DNA of 19,460 bases from Saprospiraceae bacterium. Its GTDB lineage: Bacteria; Bacteroidota; Bacteroidia; Chitinophagales; Saprospiraceae. Shown in pieces: positions 7,023-14,988 of the stretch. Positions within the stretch are counted from its first letter, which is position 1, and every line of letters starts with the position of its first letter. The stretch lies in contig JABDPK010000098.1 of assembly GCA_013042795.1 (NCBI GenBank), forward strand, positions 1 through 19,460, in the 5' to 3' direction. The notes under the pieces were generated by a model that had not been told where the DNA came from, searched no databases, and saw only the letters and a program-made list of their open reading frames with translations. The translations under genes were made by a program, and so were the position numbers.

Positions 7023-8444
7023 TTATTTAAAAACCACTTTGACTGTTTCCCCGATCCAACATCCAACTTTTACAACATCTCCTTTATTCTTACCTCTCAT
7101 ATGGCCATCAGCCACATCAGGTAATGAAGCTCTGTACTTGGATATTCTTGCTGATGCTTCTTCAGATACTTCAGCATCCACTGACCGTGCATATTTATAT
7201 TTGTCAATTGCTGCAATAATCGCTAATCTTTGATTCCAGTCATCTCCACATGATCGTGCACTTGAACCATACATATCACCTATCAGCATGTATGGTCTTC
7301 CCCACCCTGGTTTTGCCTTGGCTGCTTTATATGCGGTATTTCTTGCGGTTGAATACTGCTTCAGTTTCCTGAACTGAATAGAAGCCTTTGAAAACAAATA
7401 ACTAGCCAGTTTATCCGGGTCTGTTTCCTGTTCAATCGCTTCATCATATTTTGCAATAGCACCTTTATAATCACCACTATCATATAACTTCTTGGCTGCA
7501 ACACTTGGATTATTGGCTTCAAACTCAGCTTGTCTTTTGGCATTTTCCTCAGCGGCATATTTCTTCCATTTTACATCAAGCTCAGAAACAAATGGATCTG
7601 AAGGATCACATCCTCTTTTCTTTAATAGCCCAAGTACGTTTTTGAGGGTTTCATAATCATCAGGATTTTCTTCGTATGTTTTTTTGTACTTAGGTTTGAA
7701 GTATTCACAATCGAAGATATCAGGTTCAATAGGTGCAAGTTTTGCTTTGGCCGCTTTCCAGGCCTGATCGTAATACTGCCCTAATTTGCTGTTATTTTCA
7801 AGATTCCATTTTGCAATGGATTCCATTTTATTATAAATTGTAAGAACCTCATCCTTTGTGATTTTCCCTTTTTCAAACTGGTATGTAAGCATTGCGCAAA
7901 CAGGGTCAAAAACAATATATTCTGAATCATTTCCTGCAAGATCCATTGATTTTATGAACACCTCAAGATTCTTGGTGTATGGTGCCTGGAGCGTATAATA
8001 CATATCAAAACCTTTTCTTCCTAACACATATCCTTTCTTTTTTTCATAGCATTCGGCATTGTCACCACATTTAGTAGGTTTGATATCCCTGTTGTCATAA
8101 GCCTGGATAGCTTCTGAATATAATCTGTCAATATTTTGCTTATACTCGTCTTTTTTGGCTGCATCAGTTTCATTCTTGAATTTGTGTATATAAATCTTTA
8201 CACCATCAATGAAATGATAATCTCTTTTTCCATCGGCAGCTGGTGCCAAATCATAAGCGACCTTCCAGTTATCAAATGCAATATCCCAATCTTCGGCTTT
8301 CAAAGCTTGCCTGTAAATAGAGTGTGCATTTGAGGCATCGTCCTCCCTTGCGTCACCTATCCATGATTTAAACTGAGCAAATGAAGATGGCACAGCAAGG
8401 ATCATCGCCAAAGCTAAAAATGTTAAGTTTCTGATCTTATCCAT
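7023..8444 (-). CDS. Secreted TPR-like protein with conserved cysteines (paralog of the 4330-5757 lipoprotein)
   Basis: The 473-residue protein has a Sec signal peptide (MDKIRNLTFLALAMILAVPSSFAQ, cleavage likely after Q24) and no lipobox. The body is helical, with a TPR-like pair at about 315-390 (AKKLYDSGDYKGAIAKYDEA, then SKASIQFRKLKQYSTA and AYKAAKAKPGWGRPYMLIGD). A charged segment (about 293-312, Glu/Lys/Ala rich) may form a helix or short coiled coil. Cysteines C126 or C132, C246, C279, C399 and C462 match those of the paralog across pfkA, and both proteins end with KVGCWI. It starts 16 bases after the stop of the outer-membrane protein gene and closes the purH-coaX block. It is probably a periplasmic or surface binding or scaffold protein; the function is unknown. 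Confidence 0.8.
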   Translation of the reverse strand: MDKIRNLTFLALAMILAVPSSFAQFKSWIGDAREDDASNAHSIYRQALKAEDWDIAFDNWKVAYDLAPAADGKRDYHFIDGVKIYIHKFKNETDAAKKDEYKQNIDRLYSEAIQAYDNRDIKPTKCGDNAECYEKKKGYVLGRKGFDMYYTLQAPYTKNLEVFIKSMDLAGNDSEYIVFDPVCAMLTYQFEKGKITKDEVLTIYNKMESIAKWNLENNSKLGQYYDQAWKAAKAKLAPIEPDIFDCEYFKPKYKKTYEENPDDYETLKNVLGLLKKRGCDPSDPFVSELDVKWKKYAAEENAKRQAEFEANNPSVAAKKLYDSGDYKGAIAKYDEAIEQETDPDKLASYLFSKASIQFRKLKQYSTARNTAYKAAKAKPGWGRPYMLIGDMYGSSARSCGDDWNQRLAIIAAIDKYKYARSVDAEVSEEASARISKYRASLPDVADGHMRGKNKGDVVKVGCWIGETVKVVFK

Positions 8445-8460
8445 GTTGCTGAATTTTATA

Positions 8461-9813
8461 TTAGTTATACTTTCTCTTTATGAACCATTCATCATCATTA
8501 AAAGTGAAGCTGAATGATAATCTGATATATTTTTCTTCAATCGCAGTATTCATTCCTCTCCATCCCAGTATCAATCCTAGATTAGCATGTGAAATTTTCC
8601 TTTGATAGAAAAACGGCATACCTAATCCAAAACTAATTCCATAATCTTTAATATCTTCTCCACTTGCAATTTCTACCGGTACTTTTCGGTAGAAACCACC
8701 AAACCTGTAAAAGACTCGTGAGAAATAATTACTGATCGATTTATAATTAGGACGATAAAAACCGCCAAAAGATAAGCTATACGTATCTTTTAAATTATTT
8801 TTAACAAAATCTCCTTCAAATTTAGTCCAATCCCTTTGTTCATAGTTGAATCCAAGTGAAAATTTTGATCCTTTTACGTAGGAAATCCCTAATCCAAGCT
8901 CAGAAGGCATTTTACCACTGACTTTTTCTCCGCGAATATCGGTCAATGTATCTCTTATCAGTCCACCGTCCAGAAGTCTTAAGGAAGAAGTTTCAAAAAT
9001 ATTTGATTCATAGTTGAGTGTTGTACTCGATTTTCCATAAAGACCAAAAATAAGTTTCTGATGATTATCAGATGATTCATCCTGTCCTGCTCCTTTATTT
9101 AAATGAAGTGTATAAAGGACACCAGCATTCCATGTCAGTCCGGAGAGGTTTGTACTTCGATCCAGGAAACTTGCAAAGGCATTATTTATATCAGGGAAGT
9201 CAATAATCGTTGAGTTGGTGATTTTACCAAAAAGATACCCAAGATTCAGTCCAAAAGCAAAATCCTTGTATCTAATTCCATTTGACCATAAAAACTGGTA
9301 TGATCCTCCATTCCCCTGGTAGTTCAATTCATAGTTTCCAAAATCTTCGTTATACAGGTATGAAGACACATTATATCCTACATTGGAATAAGGCATTAGG
9401 GAAAAAGCCATTCCTAAATTGATATCTCTTTGTTTTCTATCCAGAATATCATTCAGCACATTCTGTAGTGGAAATGCAAGAGACAGATAGTCAAGACTTC
9501 CGTTCCAGTCACTGATACTTGAATTCTCACGATCTGAAAGTGTTGAATATTCAGCATGAATGCCCATATCGAAACTTGCAGTTCTGAGGTAACTCAAACT
9601 CGCAGGATTGACAATATTAATAGTGTAAGGATCAATAAAACTGGCTCCTAGCCCACCCATATGTAATGAAGCATTAAAATCCGATCCAAGAATATCGCCA
9701 ATTCCAAATCTGGAATATGGAGAATTATCCTGTGGTTGTGCCGAGGCGATGGATGTCCATCCCAGGAATAAAAGCAGGATTACTTTATTGATTATTGTAC
9801 GTAAGTATATCAT
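8461..9813 (-). CDS. Predicted outer-membrane barrel protein (SPYSRFGIGD family)
   Basis: The 450-residue protein has a signal peptide (cleavage likely after SIASAQ, residue 26), then SPYSRFGIGD at 31-40 and a long run of alternating aromatic/aliphatic strands separated by short polar loops, ending in a strand-like LSFSFTFND segment. The start of the mature part (SRFGIGD, then MGGLGASFIDPYTINIVNPAS) resembles FadL/OmpP1-like barrels of Bacteroidota, but I cannot assign a transported substrate. The ATG lies inside the 3' end of coaX (29-base overlap), and a TPR-like gene follows after 16 bases. From memory, an outer-membrane protein gene after coaX is a recurring arrangement in Bacteroidota; I could not check this here. 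Confidence 0.8.
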   Translation of the reverse strand: MIYLRTIINKVILLLFLGWTSIASAQPQDNSPYSRFGIGDILGSDFNASLHMGGLGASFIDPYTINIVNPASLSYLRTASFDMGIHAEYSTLSDRENSSISDWNGSLDYLSLAFPLQNVLNDILDRKQRDINLGMAFSLMPYSNVGYNVSSYLYNEDFGNYELNYQGNGGSYQFLWSNGIRYKDFAFGLNLGYLFGKITNSTIIDFPDINNAFASFLDRSTNLSGLTWNAGVLYTLHLNKGAGQDESSDNHQKLIFGLYGKSSTTLNYESNIFETSSLRLLDGGLIRDTLTDIRGEKVSGKMPSELGLGISYVKGSKFSLGFNYEQRDWTKFEGDFVKNNLKDTYSLSFGGFYRPNYKSISNYFSRVFYRFGGFYRKVPVEIASGEDIKDYGISFGLGMPFFYQRKISHANLGLILGWRGMNTAIEEKYIRLSFSFTFNDDEWFIKRKYN

Positions 9814-10507
9814 TCAGTCCTTTAAGAACAAGATTAGGATCCACAAATATCTTAGATTCCAGCGTTTCTCCAAAATTTACTGCATCACCACCAGTTAAAA
9901 TAACCGTTAAACTCCTATTCTTTTTAGTTAAATTTTTAATAAAACCTTCAATCTCATATTTTAATCCATGAAAAGCACCGTTCTGCAACGCTTCTTTTGT
10001 GCTTTTTCCAAGTATGTCTTTATTGTTTTTTCTTTGAACAAGAGGCAAACTTGATGTAAAATGATGCATAGCATTTAATCTTAACTCCACTCCCGGAGAA
10101 ATATTTCCACCAAGGTAATTTCTTTCCTTGTCAATAAAGTCAAATGTCATACAGGTTCCTATATCAATAACCAGGATATTTTTCCCCGGGTATTGATTTG
10201 TTGCGCCCACCACTGCTGCCAAACGGTCTAGTCCTAAGGTCTTCGGGGTCTTATACAAATTCTTAATCGGCACTTTAGTCTTATGGCTCAATAATAACAG
10301 ATGATAATTCCTGGATAAATGTTGTATAAAGTATGGATCTGATTTGCGGACAGAGGAGGAAATACATAGAGTAAATGGATATTTTTTCCTTAAATTCTTA
10401 AGATCCTTCACTCTGAATTGCCTGAATTTCTCTGTATAAACTAAAACATCCTTTTCAAATACTGCAATCTTGATAAAGGTATTCCCTATGTCAACAACAA
10501 GATTCAA
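9785..10507 (-). CDS. coaX: Type III pantothenate kinase
   Basis: CoaX phosphorylates pantothenate, the first step of coenzyme A synthesis, in the cytoplasm. The 240-residue sequence has the family motifs DIGNT (6-10), GLDRLAAVVGA (92-102, with the conserved Asp94), DIGTCMTFD (115-123), GGNISPGVELR (133-143) and a late LTGGDA. The start is TTG at 10507. An in-frame stop lies two codons upstream, and the DIGNT motif must sit near residue 6, so no ATG can serve. TTG overlaps the purH stop as TTGA, which suggests translational coupling. The 3' end overlaps the next gene by 29 bases. Length is near the family norm. Confidence 0.95.
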   Translation of the reverse strand: MNLVVDIGNTFIKIAVFEKDVLVYTEKFRQFRVKDLKNLRKKYPFTLCISSSVRKSDPYFIQHLSRNYHLLLLSHKTKVPIKNLYKTPKTLGLDRLAAVVGATNQYPGKNILVIDIGTCMTFDFIDKERNYLGGNISPGVELRLNAMHHFTSSLPLVQRKNNKDILGKSTKEALQNGAFHGLKYEIEGFIKNLTKKNRSLTVILTGGDAVNFGETLESKIFVDPNLVLKGLNDILTYNNQ

Positions 10508-12030
10508 TGTTTAAAATGTCTGGTACCAGTAAACACCATAGAAAGCCCATGTTCATTACAATAATCTATACTGAGCTGATCTTTGATAGATCCACCAGGT
10601 TGAATCACCGATTTAATGCCTGCATTATCAGCTATCTCAACGCAATCTGGAAAAGGGAAAAAAGCATCTGAGGCCATCACAGCACCTTCCAGATCAAATC
10701 CAAAATGACGTGCTTTCTTTATAGCCTGTTGTGCTGCATCAACTCTGGAGGTTTGTCCACAACCCATACCAAGTAATTGCTGGTTTTTGGCAATAACAAT
10801 GGTATTCGATTTTAAATGTTTAACAAGTTTGTTTGCAAATACCAGGTCACTGAGTTGATCTTCCGATGGTATGACCACAGTCTGGCATTTAAAATCTTCA
10901 CTTTTTTCCATCTTAGTATCCGTATCCTGGACGATGACACCATTGAGGATGCTTTTATAGCTTTTTTCCTGCCTGTAAAAATGCTTTATTTCAAGTAATA
11001 CTCTTTTTTTCTTTTGACTAAGAAGATCAAATGCATCATCATCAAAGCCTGGTGCAATCAGAACTTCGTAGAACAATTTATTAATTTCTTCAGCTGTCTG
11101 AAGGTCGATATTTCTATTTGCAATAAGAATGCCTCCAAATGCAGAAACCGGATCACCGGCAAGGGCAGCCTGCCAGGCTTCATAAATTGTTGTTCTCGTG
11201 GCCACACCGCAGGCATTTGTATGTTTAAGAACAGCAAATGTGGGAGAATCGTGTTCAAATTCAACCATCAACTGAACTGCAGCATCAATATCAACCAGGT
11301 TATTAAAAGACAATTCCTTTCCTGCTCTTTTGTTGAATACATTGTTTAGTTCTCCGAAATAAATACCCTGCTGATGCGGATTCTCACCGTAACGAAGTAC
11401 CTGGCCTGCATTAAAACTTAGCTTCAGACTTTCCTTTTTAGCTTCCCTGTTGAAATAATTGTAAATGGCTGTGTCATAGTGTGATGAAACAGAAAAAGCT
11501 GCGGTGGCCATTTCCTTACGATCAGAAAGCTCTGTATGCCCGGATTTATCTTCAAGTATAGATTCGAGAAAAGGATATTGATCTTTTGATGGAATGATCA
11601 AAACATCATTAAAGTTTTTTGCAGCTGCACGGATAAGAGCAATTCCACCAATGTCTATTTTTTCAATTATTTCCGATTCATTATCTGTATTCCTGAGTGT
11701 CGCTTCGAATGGATACAGATCTACAACGACAAGGTCTATTTCAGGAATTTCATACTGTTCCAGTTGTTTCAAATGATCATCTTCCCGTCGCGCCAGAATC
11801 CCTCCAAATACTTTGGGGTGCAAGGTTTTGACCCTTCCGTCAAGAATTGATGGATAGGAGGTTATATCTTCGACTTTGATTGGTGACAATCCATTTTCTT
11901 CAAGAAATGCAAATGTTCCTCCAGTCGAATAAACAATAATATCCAATTTTTTAAGTGCTTCCGTGATTCGTTCCAAACCGGATTTATCAAACACAGAAAT
12001 AAGTGCGGATTTAATTTTTTTGGTTGGCAT
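10504..12030 (-). CDS. purH: Bifunctional AICAR formyltransferase / IMP cyclohydrolase
   Basis: PurH carries out the last two steps of purine synthesis: formylation of AICAR with 10-formyl-tetrahydrofolate, then ring closure to IMP. The N-terminal cyclohydrolase domain (about 1-195) shows STGGT (35-39), GRVKTLHPK (65-73) and IDIGG (125-129). The transformylase domain shows RYGENPHQ (213-220), KHTNACG (269-275, with the catalytic Lys269/His270 pair) and DPVSAFGG (293-300), and the protein ends RHFKH. At 508 residues it is full length. It appears to head an operon with coaX, an outer-membrane protein and a TPR-like gene. A TACATTTG element lies 21 bases upstream of the ATG. Confidence 0.97.
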   Translation of the reverse strand: MPTKKIKSALISVFDKSGLERITEALKKLDIIVYSTGGTFAFLEENGLSPIKVEDITSYPSILDGRVKTLHPKVFGGILARREDDHLKQLEQYEIPEIDLVVVDLYPFEATLRNTDNESEIIEKIDIGGIALIRAAAKNFNDVLIIPSKDQYPFLESILEDKSGHTELSDRKEMATAAFSVSSHYDTAIYNYFNREAKKESLKLSFNAGQVLRYGENPHQQGIYFGELNNVFNKRAGKELSFNNLVDIDAAVQLMVEFEHDSPTFAVLKHTNACGVATRTTIYEAWQAALAGDPVSAFGGILIANRNIDLQTAEEINKLFYEVLIAPGFDDDAFDLLSQKKKRVLLEIKHFYRQEKSYKSILNGVIVQDTDTKMEKSEDFKCQTVVIPSEDQLSDLVFANKLVKHLKSNTIVIAKNQQLLGMGCGQTSRVDAAQQAIKKARHFGFDLEGAVMASDAFFPFPDCVEIADNAGIKSVIQPGGSIKDQLSIDYCNEHGLSMVFTGTRHFKH

Positions 12031-12051
12031 TGATGTCTTTTAACAAGACGA

Positions 12052-12059
12052 CAAATGTA
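12052..12059 (-). promoter_or_regulatory. Candidate Bacteroidota -7 promoter element for purH (TACATTTG)
   Basis: The minus strand reads TACATTTG, an exact TAnnTTTG match, in the 52-base gap between tdk and purH, 21 bases upstream of the purH ATG. No TTG is present at the -33 position. The element would give purH its own promoter independent of tdk. Confidence 0.4.
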
Positions 12060-12082
12060 CTGATTTTGAAAGTAAAATGAGA

Positions 12083-12676
12083 CTATATAGGATTACGAAA
12101 ATCAAGTATATTGCCCATACTGTAACATACCCTGCATCGCGGTTCATATTTATCTTTTTCCCCAAGTACAACTTGCTCCTTTTCTGCTGACAATCTGTAG
12201 GAATGCGTAGCCAGGCTCCCACAATGAGGGCAAATCGCATGAACTTTTGTAATATATTCTGCTACGGCAAGAAGGGACGGTATTGGTCCGAATGGATTCC
12301 CCATAAAATCCATATCAAGGCCAGCTGCAATGACCCTGATTCCTTTCATCGCCAATTTCTGACAAACATCGGTTAATTCCATGTCAAAAAACTGAGCTTC
12401 ATCAATACCAACAACATTGGTATTCGTAATATGATCGTAAATATCTGTACTTTTTGAAACCGGAATTGATGCAATTGCGTTTTCATCATGTGATACGACA
12501 TTGTTGTTATCGTAGCGAACGTCTTTTTGAGGTTTGAAAATCAGGATTTGTTGATGTGCAATTTTTGCCCTGTTAAGTCTTCTGATAAGTTCTTCTGTTT
12601 TACCGGAAAACATGGAACCGCAGATTACTTCAATCCATCCGCTTCTTTGTCCTTTAAAATTCGGTTCCAAAAACAT
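12083..12676 (-). CDS. tdk: Thymidine kinase (type II)
   Basis: Thymidine kinase phosphorylates thymidine to dTMP with ATP in pyrimidine salvage. The 197-residue protein has the P-loop GSMFSGKT at 20-27, the catalytic DEAQ at 92-95 (Glu93 as base), and a four-cysteine zinc site C149/C152 and C181/C184 (CPHC and CRVC). The lasso-region sequence EPRCRVCY and the length fit the bacterial/eukaryotic TK1-type family. The gene is divergent from the plus-strand gene at 12815 and is separated from purH by 52 bases; its own promoter was not recognised in the 138-base divergent gap. Confidence 0.96.
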   Translation of the reverse strand: MFLEPNFKGQRSGWIEVICGSMFSGKTEELIRRLNRAKIAHQQILIFKPQKDVRYDNNNVVSHDENAIASIPVSKSTDIYDHITNTNVVGIDEAQFFDMELTDVCQKLAMKGIRVIAAGLDMDFMGNPFGPIPSLLAVAEYITKVHAICPHCGSLATHSYRLSAEKEQVVLGEKDKYEPRCRVCYSMGNILDFRNPI

Positions 12677-12814
12677 AATTTCGTATTATAAGATTTTAAA
12701 TGTATTAAATCAATGGCAGGTAATAGTTCTTTTTAACAGGAATATCCAATATTTTTTCACTGACCGAAGTTAATTTAGATATTAAAAATGCCAAACATAT
12801 AAGTATAATAAAAA

Positions 12815-13480
12815 ATGGACTTAAGCAATATTTCGAAAATCATTAAGAAAATCAATCGTCTTTACGAAATTGTAGAGAACATTGGTGAAGCCAGCCAAAC
12901 GGAAAAAGACCTCCTCAAAGCCTATATTGTAGACTTATACGAGTCGGTTGTTATCAGCCCTGACGATAAAGACCTTGAGAGAGAGGAAATGCTGAAAAAA
13001 ATTAAGAAACAGAGGAAAGCGGAAAAGAAGCTAAAAAAACTACTTGGCAAGGAGGTGGAAAAAGTTGAAGTCAAAGAGAAAGAAAACATTTATGAAGAGC
13101 CTAAGGTAAATGGTGAAGACCAAAACAAAGAGGAGAAAGCTGAAATTGTGAAAATTGCAGAGACTGTTCCTCCAGAATTAGTTGAGCTTTTTAAATTTGA
13201 AAAAGTAACCGAACTCTCGGATAAACTCAGTCAGAAACCTGTGCCGGATCTAAAAAAGGCGATGGGAATCAATGAACGAATCTTCACTATTAATGAATTA
13301 TTTGGAGGAGATAAGGATGAATTTGAAAATTTATTGACTGCACTAAACGGTTTGGAAAATTTCGATCAGGCTAAAGATGTGTTAATGAACAGTGTTGCAA
13401 AAAAATATTTGTGGCAAAAAGAAGATAAACAGAATAAGGCCAGGAATTTTATAAAATTGGTTCAAAGAAGATATAATTAG
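12815..13480 (+). CDS. Conserved Bacteroidota protein of unknown function (INELFGGD motif)
   Basis: The 221-residue protein has no signal peptide or membrane segment, so it is probably cytoplasmic. Residues 1-55 look helical, and 56-115 are a highly charged Lys/Glu-rich linker. The C-terminal part (about 145-221) has the motif NERIFTINELFGGD, followed by helices ending NFIKLVQRRY. I recognise this C-terminal pattern as recurring in Bacteroidota hypothetical proteins, but no function is known to me. It starts with ATG after an A-rich leader. The rhomboid gene follows with only 6 bases after the stop, in the same reading frame, so the two are likely co-transcribed. Confidence 0.75.
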   Translation: MDLSNISKIIKKINRLYEIVENIGEASQTEKDLLKAYIVDLYESVVISPDDKDLEREEMLKKIKKQRKAEKKLKKLLGKEVEKVEVKEKENIYEEPKVNGEDQNKEEKAEIVKIAETVPPELVELFKFEKVTELSDKLSQKPVPDLKKAMGINERIFTINELFGGDKDEFENLLTALNGLENFDQAKDVLMNSVAKKYLWQKEDKQNKARNFIKLVQRRYN

Positions 13481-13486
13481 GATATT

Positions 13487-14182
13487 TTGGAGAAGTCTGC
13501 AAAGAAATTTTTTTCGGCTCTTAAATTCAGCACATTTTTAATAGTGGTGATCTGGATTGTACATGTCTGGACGCAAGCCACAGGAATCAGCTTATCACGA
13601 TATGGTGTTTTTCCCCGGGAACCTGATGGATTGATAGGTATACTTACAGCTCCACTCGTCCATGGATCGTGGGAACACCTGATTTCCAATTCAGCGCCTT
13701 TATTTGTGACAGCCACCATGATATCCTTCTTCTATAAACGTGTTGCCATTCCTTCTTTTTTCTTTATATATCTGTTAACAGGAGCCTCAGTGTGGCTTTT
13801 TGGACGTTCCGTTTATCATATCGGTGCAAGTGGTGTCGTATACGGCCTTGTGGCATTCATATTCTGGAGTGGTATTTTCAGAAGGAATATAAAATCAATC
13901 ATCCTTGCCTTAATAGTTATTATTCTTTATAGTGGCTACCTGGGTGGCATACTACCCCTGAAGGAAGGAATTTCATGGGAAAGTCACTTGATGGGAGGAA
14001 TTGTCGGAATCATTGTTGCCTATATTTTCAAAGGAATGATTGAAAAAGATGAACATAAGACTGATCCCTGGGCAGATGAAGAAAATGAAGAGAAACAATA
14101 CTATTTACCGAGGGATACTTTCGAAAAGACCAAATTGGAAAGGGAAATGGAACGGGAAAGTGATTTTTTAAGTTTGGATTGA
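13487..14182 (+). CDS. Rhomboid family intramembrane serine protease
   Basis: Rhomboids cut substrates inside the inner membrane. The 231-residue protein has about six hydrophobic segments within residues 14-188. It carries the conserved HGSWEHLISN stretch (59-68; His64 and Asn68 help form the oxyanion site), the nucleophile motif GASG (113-116, Ser115) and the catalytic His167 in SWESHLMGG. The Ser/His dyad is therefore complete. The C-terminal tail (about 190-231) is soluble and acidic. The start is taken as TTG at 13487: the frame has no ATG before residue 78, and only GAT ATT separates this TTG from the previous gene's TAG. ATT at 13484 is the alternative. The last 15 bases overlap the convergent murQ. 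Confidence 0.9.
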   Translation: MEKSAKKFFSALKFSTFLIVVIWIVHVWTQATGISLSRYGVFPREPDGLIGILTAPLVHGSWEHLISNSAPLFVTATMISFFYKRVAIPSFFFIYLLTGASVWLFGRSVYHIGASGVVYGLVAFIFWSGIFRRNIKSIILALIVIILYSGYLGGILPLKEGISWESHLMGGIVGIIVAYIFKGMIEKDEHKTDPWADEENEEKQYYLPRDTFEKTKLEREMERESDFLSLD

Positions 14183-14980
14183 TTTTAATGCAGCCCTGAC
14201 GGAGCCTTCTTTAAGCAGGATTGTTTTCGCAGAATGATAATCCAATTCGGTTTTTTCCATTATCATTTTTGTTCCCCTGTCTACTAATTTATTGTTACTC
14301 AGTTGCATATCCACCATTTTATTGTCTTCTACCCGGCCTAATTTAATCATCACAGAGGTACTGATCATATTCAGGATGAGTTTTTGTGCAGTACCTGCTT
14401 TCATTCTTGTACTACCAGTCACAAATTCAGGACCTACAGGACAAACAACAGGAAAGTCAGAAACTTCAATTAAAGGACTTCCCGGGTTGCAGGTGATACA
14501 TGCTGTCAGTATTTTTCTTTTACGGCATTCCAGTAATCCTCCAATAACATATGGTGTGGTTCCTGAGGCAGCAATTCCAATCACAAAGTCGTCATCATTT
14601 ACAAGGTATTCATCCAGGTCTTTGATTGCCTGGGATTTATCATCCTCGGCAAACTCGATTGCTTTCCTGATGGCTGAGTCTCCTCCGGCAATCAATCCAA
14701 TAACCCATTCATGAGGAACACCAAAAGTCGGAGGGCATTCTGATGCATCTACAATGCCTAATCTTCCACTTGTACCGGAGCCTATATAAAAAAGCCTTCC
14801 ACCAGCTGACATTTTATTTACCACTGTCCTTACAAGAGGTTCTACCTGGTGTATGACTTTTAAAACAGATGTTGCTACCGTCTGATCTTCCTTGTTTATA
14901 TTGGTCAATAACTCTTTGATGGTCATTTTTTCCAGGTGCCTGTACCTGGATTCCATTTCAGTTATTTTTTGAATAGCCAT
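14168..14980 (-). CDS. murQ: N-acetylmuramic acid 6-phosphate etherase
   Basis: MurQ removes the lactyl ether from MurNAc 6-phosphate to give GlcNAc 6-phosphate and D-lactate, a cytoplasmic step of peptidoglycan recycling. The 270-residue protein has the SIS-type phosphosugar-binding motif GSGTSGRLG (67-75), the catalytic Glu81 in ASECPP, Glu112 at the position of the second catalytic acid of E. coli MurQ, and GSTRMKAGTAQK (189-200). The N-terminal TEMESRYRHLEKM corresponds to the usual TE-R-hydrophobic start. It is somewhat shorter than E. coli MurQ (298 residues), with the C-terminal end reduced. It is the last gene of the truA-deacetylase-symporter block, 8 bases after the symporter stop. 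No MurNAc or anhydroMurNAc kinase gene is present in the window. Confidence 0.95.
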   Translation of the reverse strand: MAIQKITEMESRYRHLEKMTIKELLTNINKEDQTVATSVLKVIHQVEPLVRTVVNKMSAGGRLFYIGSGTSGRLGIVDASECPPTFGVPHEWVIGLIAGGDSAIRKAIEFAEDDKSQAIKDLDEYLVNDDDFVIGIAASGTTPYVIGGLLECRKRKILTACITCNPGSPLIEVSDFPVVCPVGPEFVTGSTRMKAGTAQKLILNMISTSVMIKLGRVEDNKMVDMQLSNNKLVDRGTKMIMEKTELDYHSAKTILLKEGSVRAALKSIQT

Positions 14981-14988
14981 CCCTAAAA

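Noticed and set aside
11014..11349. Plus-strand 111-residue frame antisense to purH
   Set aside because: It is an antisense shadow of the strongly conserved purH transformylase domain, rich in Cys/Ile/Lys, with no start context.
12035..12049. Hairpin GTCTT/AAGAC in the purH leader as a riboswitch or attenuator
   Set aside because: A five-pair stem in a leader of only about 20 bases is too small for a known purine riboswitch or attenuator.
12792..12799. TATGTTTG on the minus strand as a tdk promoter
   Set aside because: It matches TAnnTTTG but is 115 bases from the tdk start. Its only TTG lies 26 bases upstream, inside the 12815 gene.
13478..13489. TAG readthrough joining the 12815 protein and the rhomboid as one protein
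   Set aside because: Same-frame placement occurs one time in three by chance, and no stimulatory element is apparent. Two separate genes is the simpler reading; the point is kept only as a side note in a finding.
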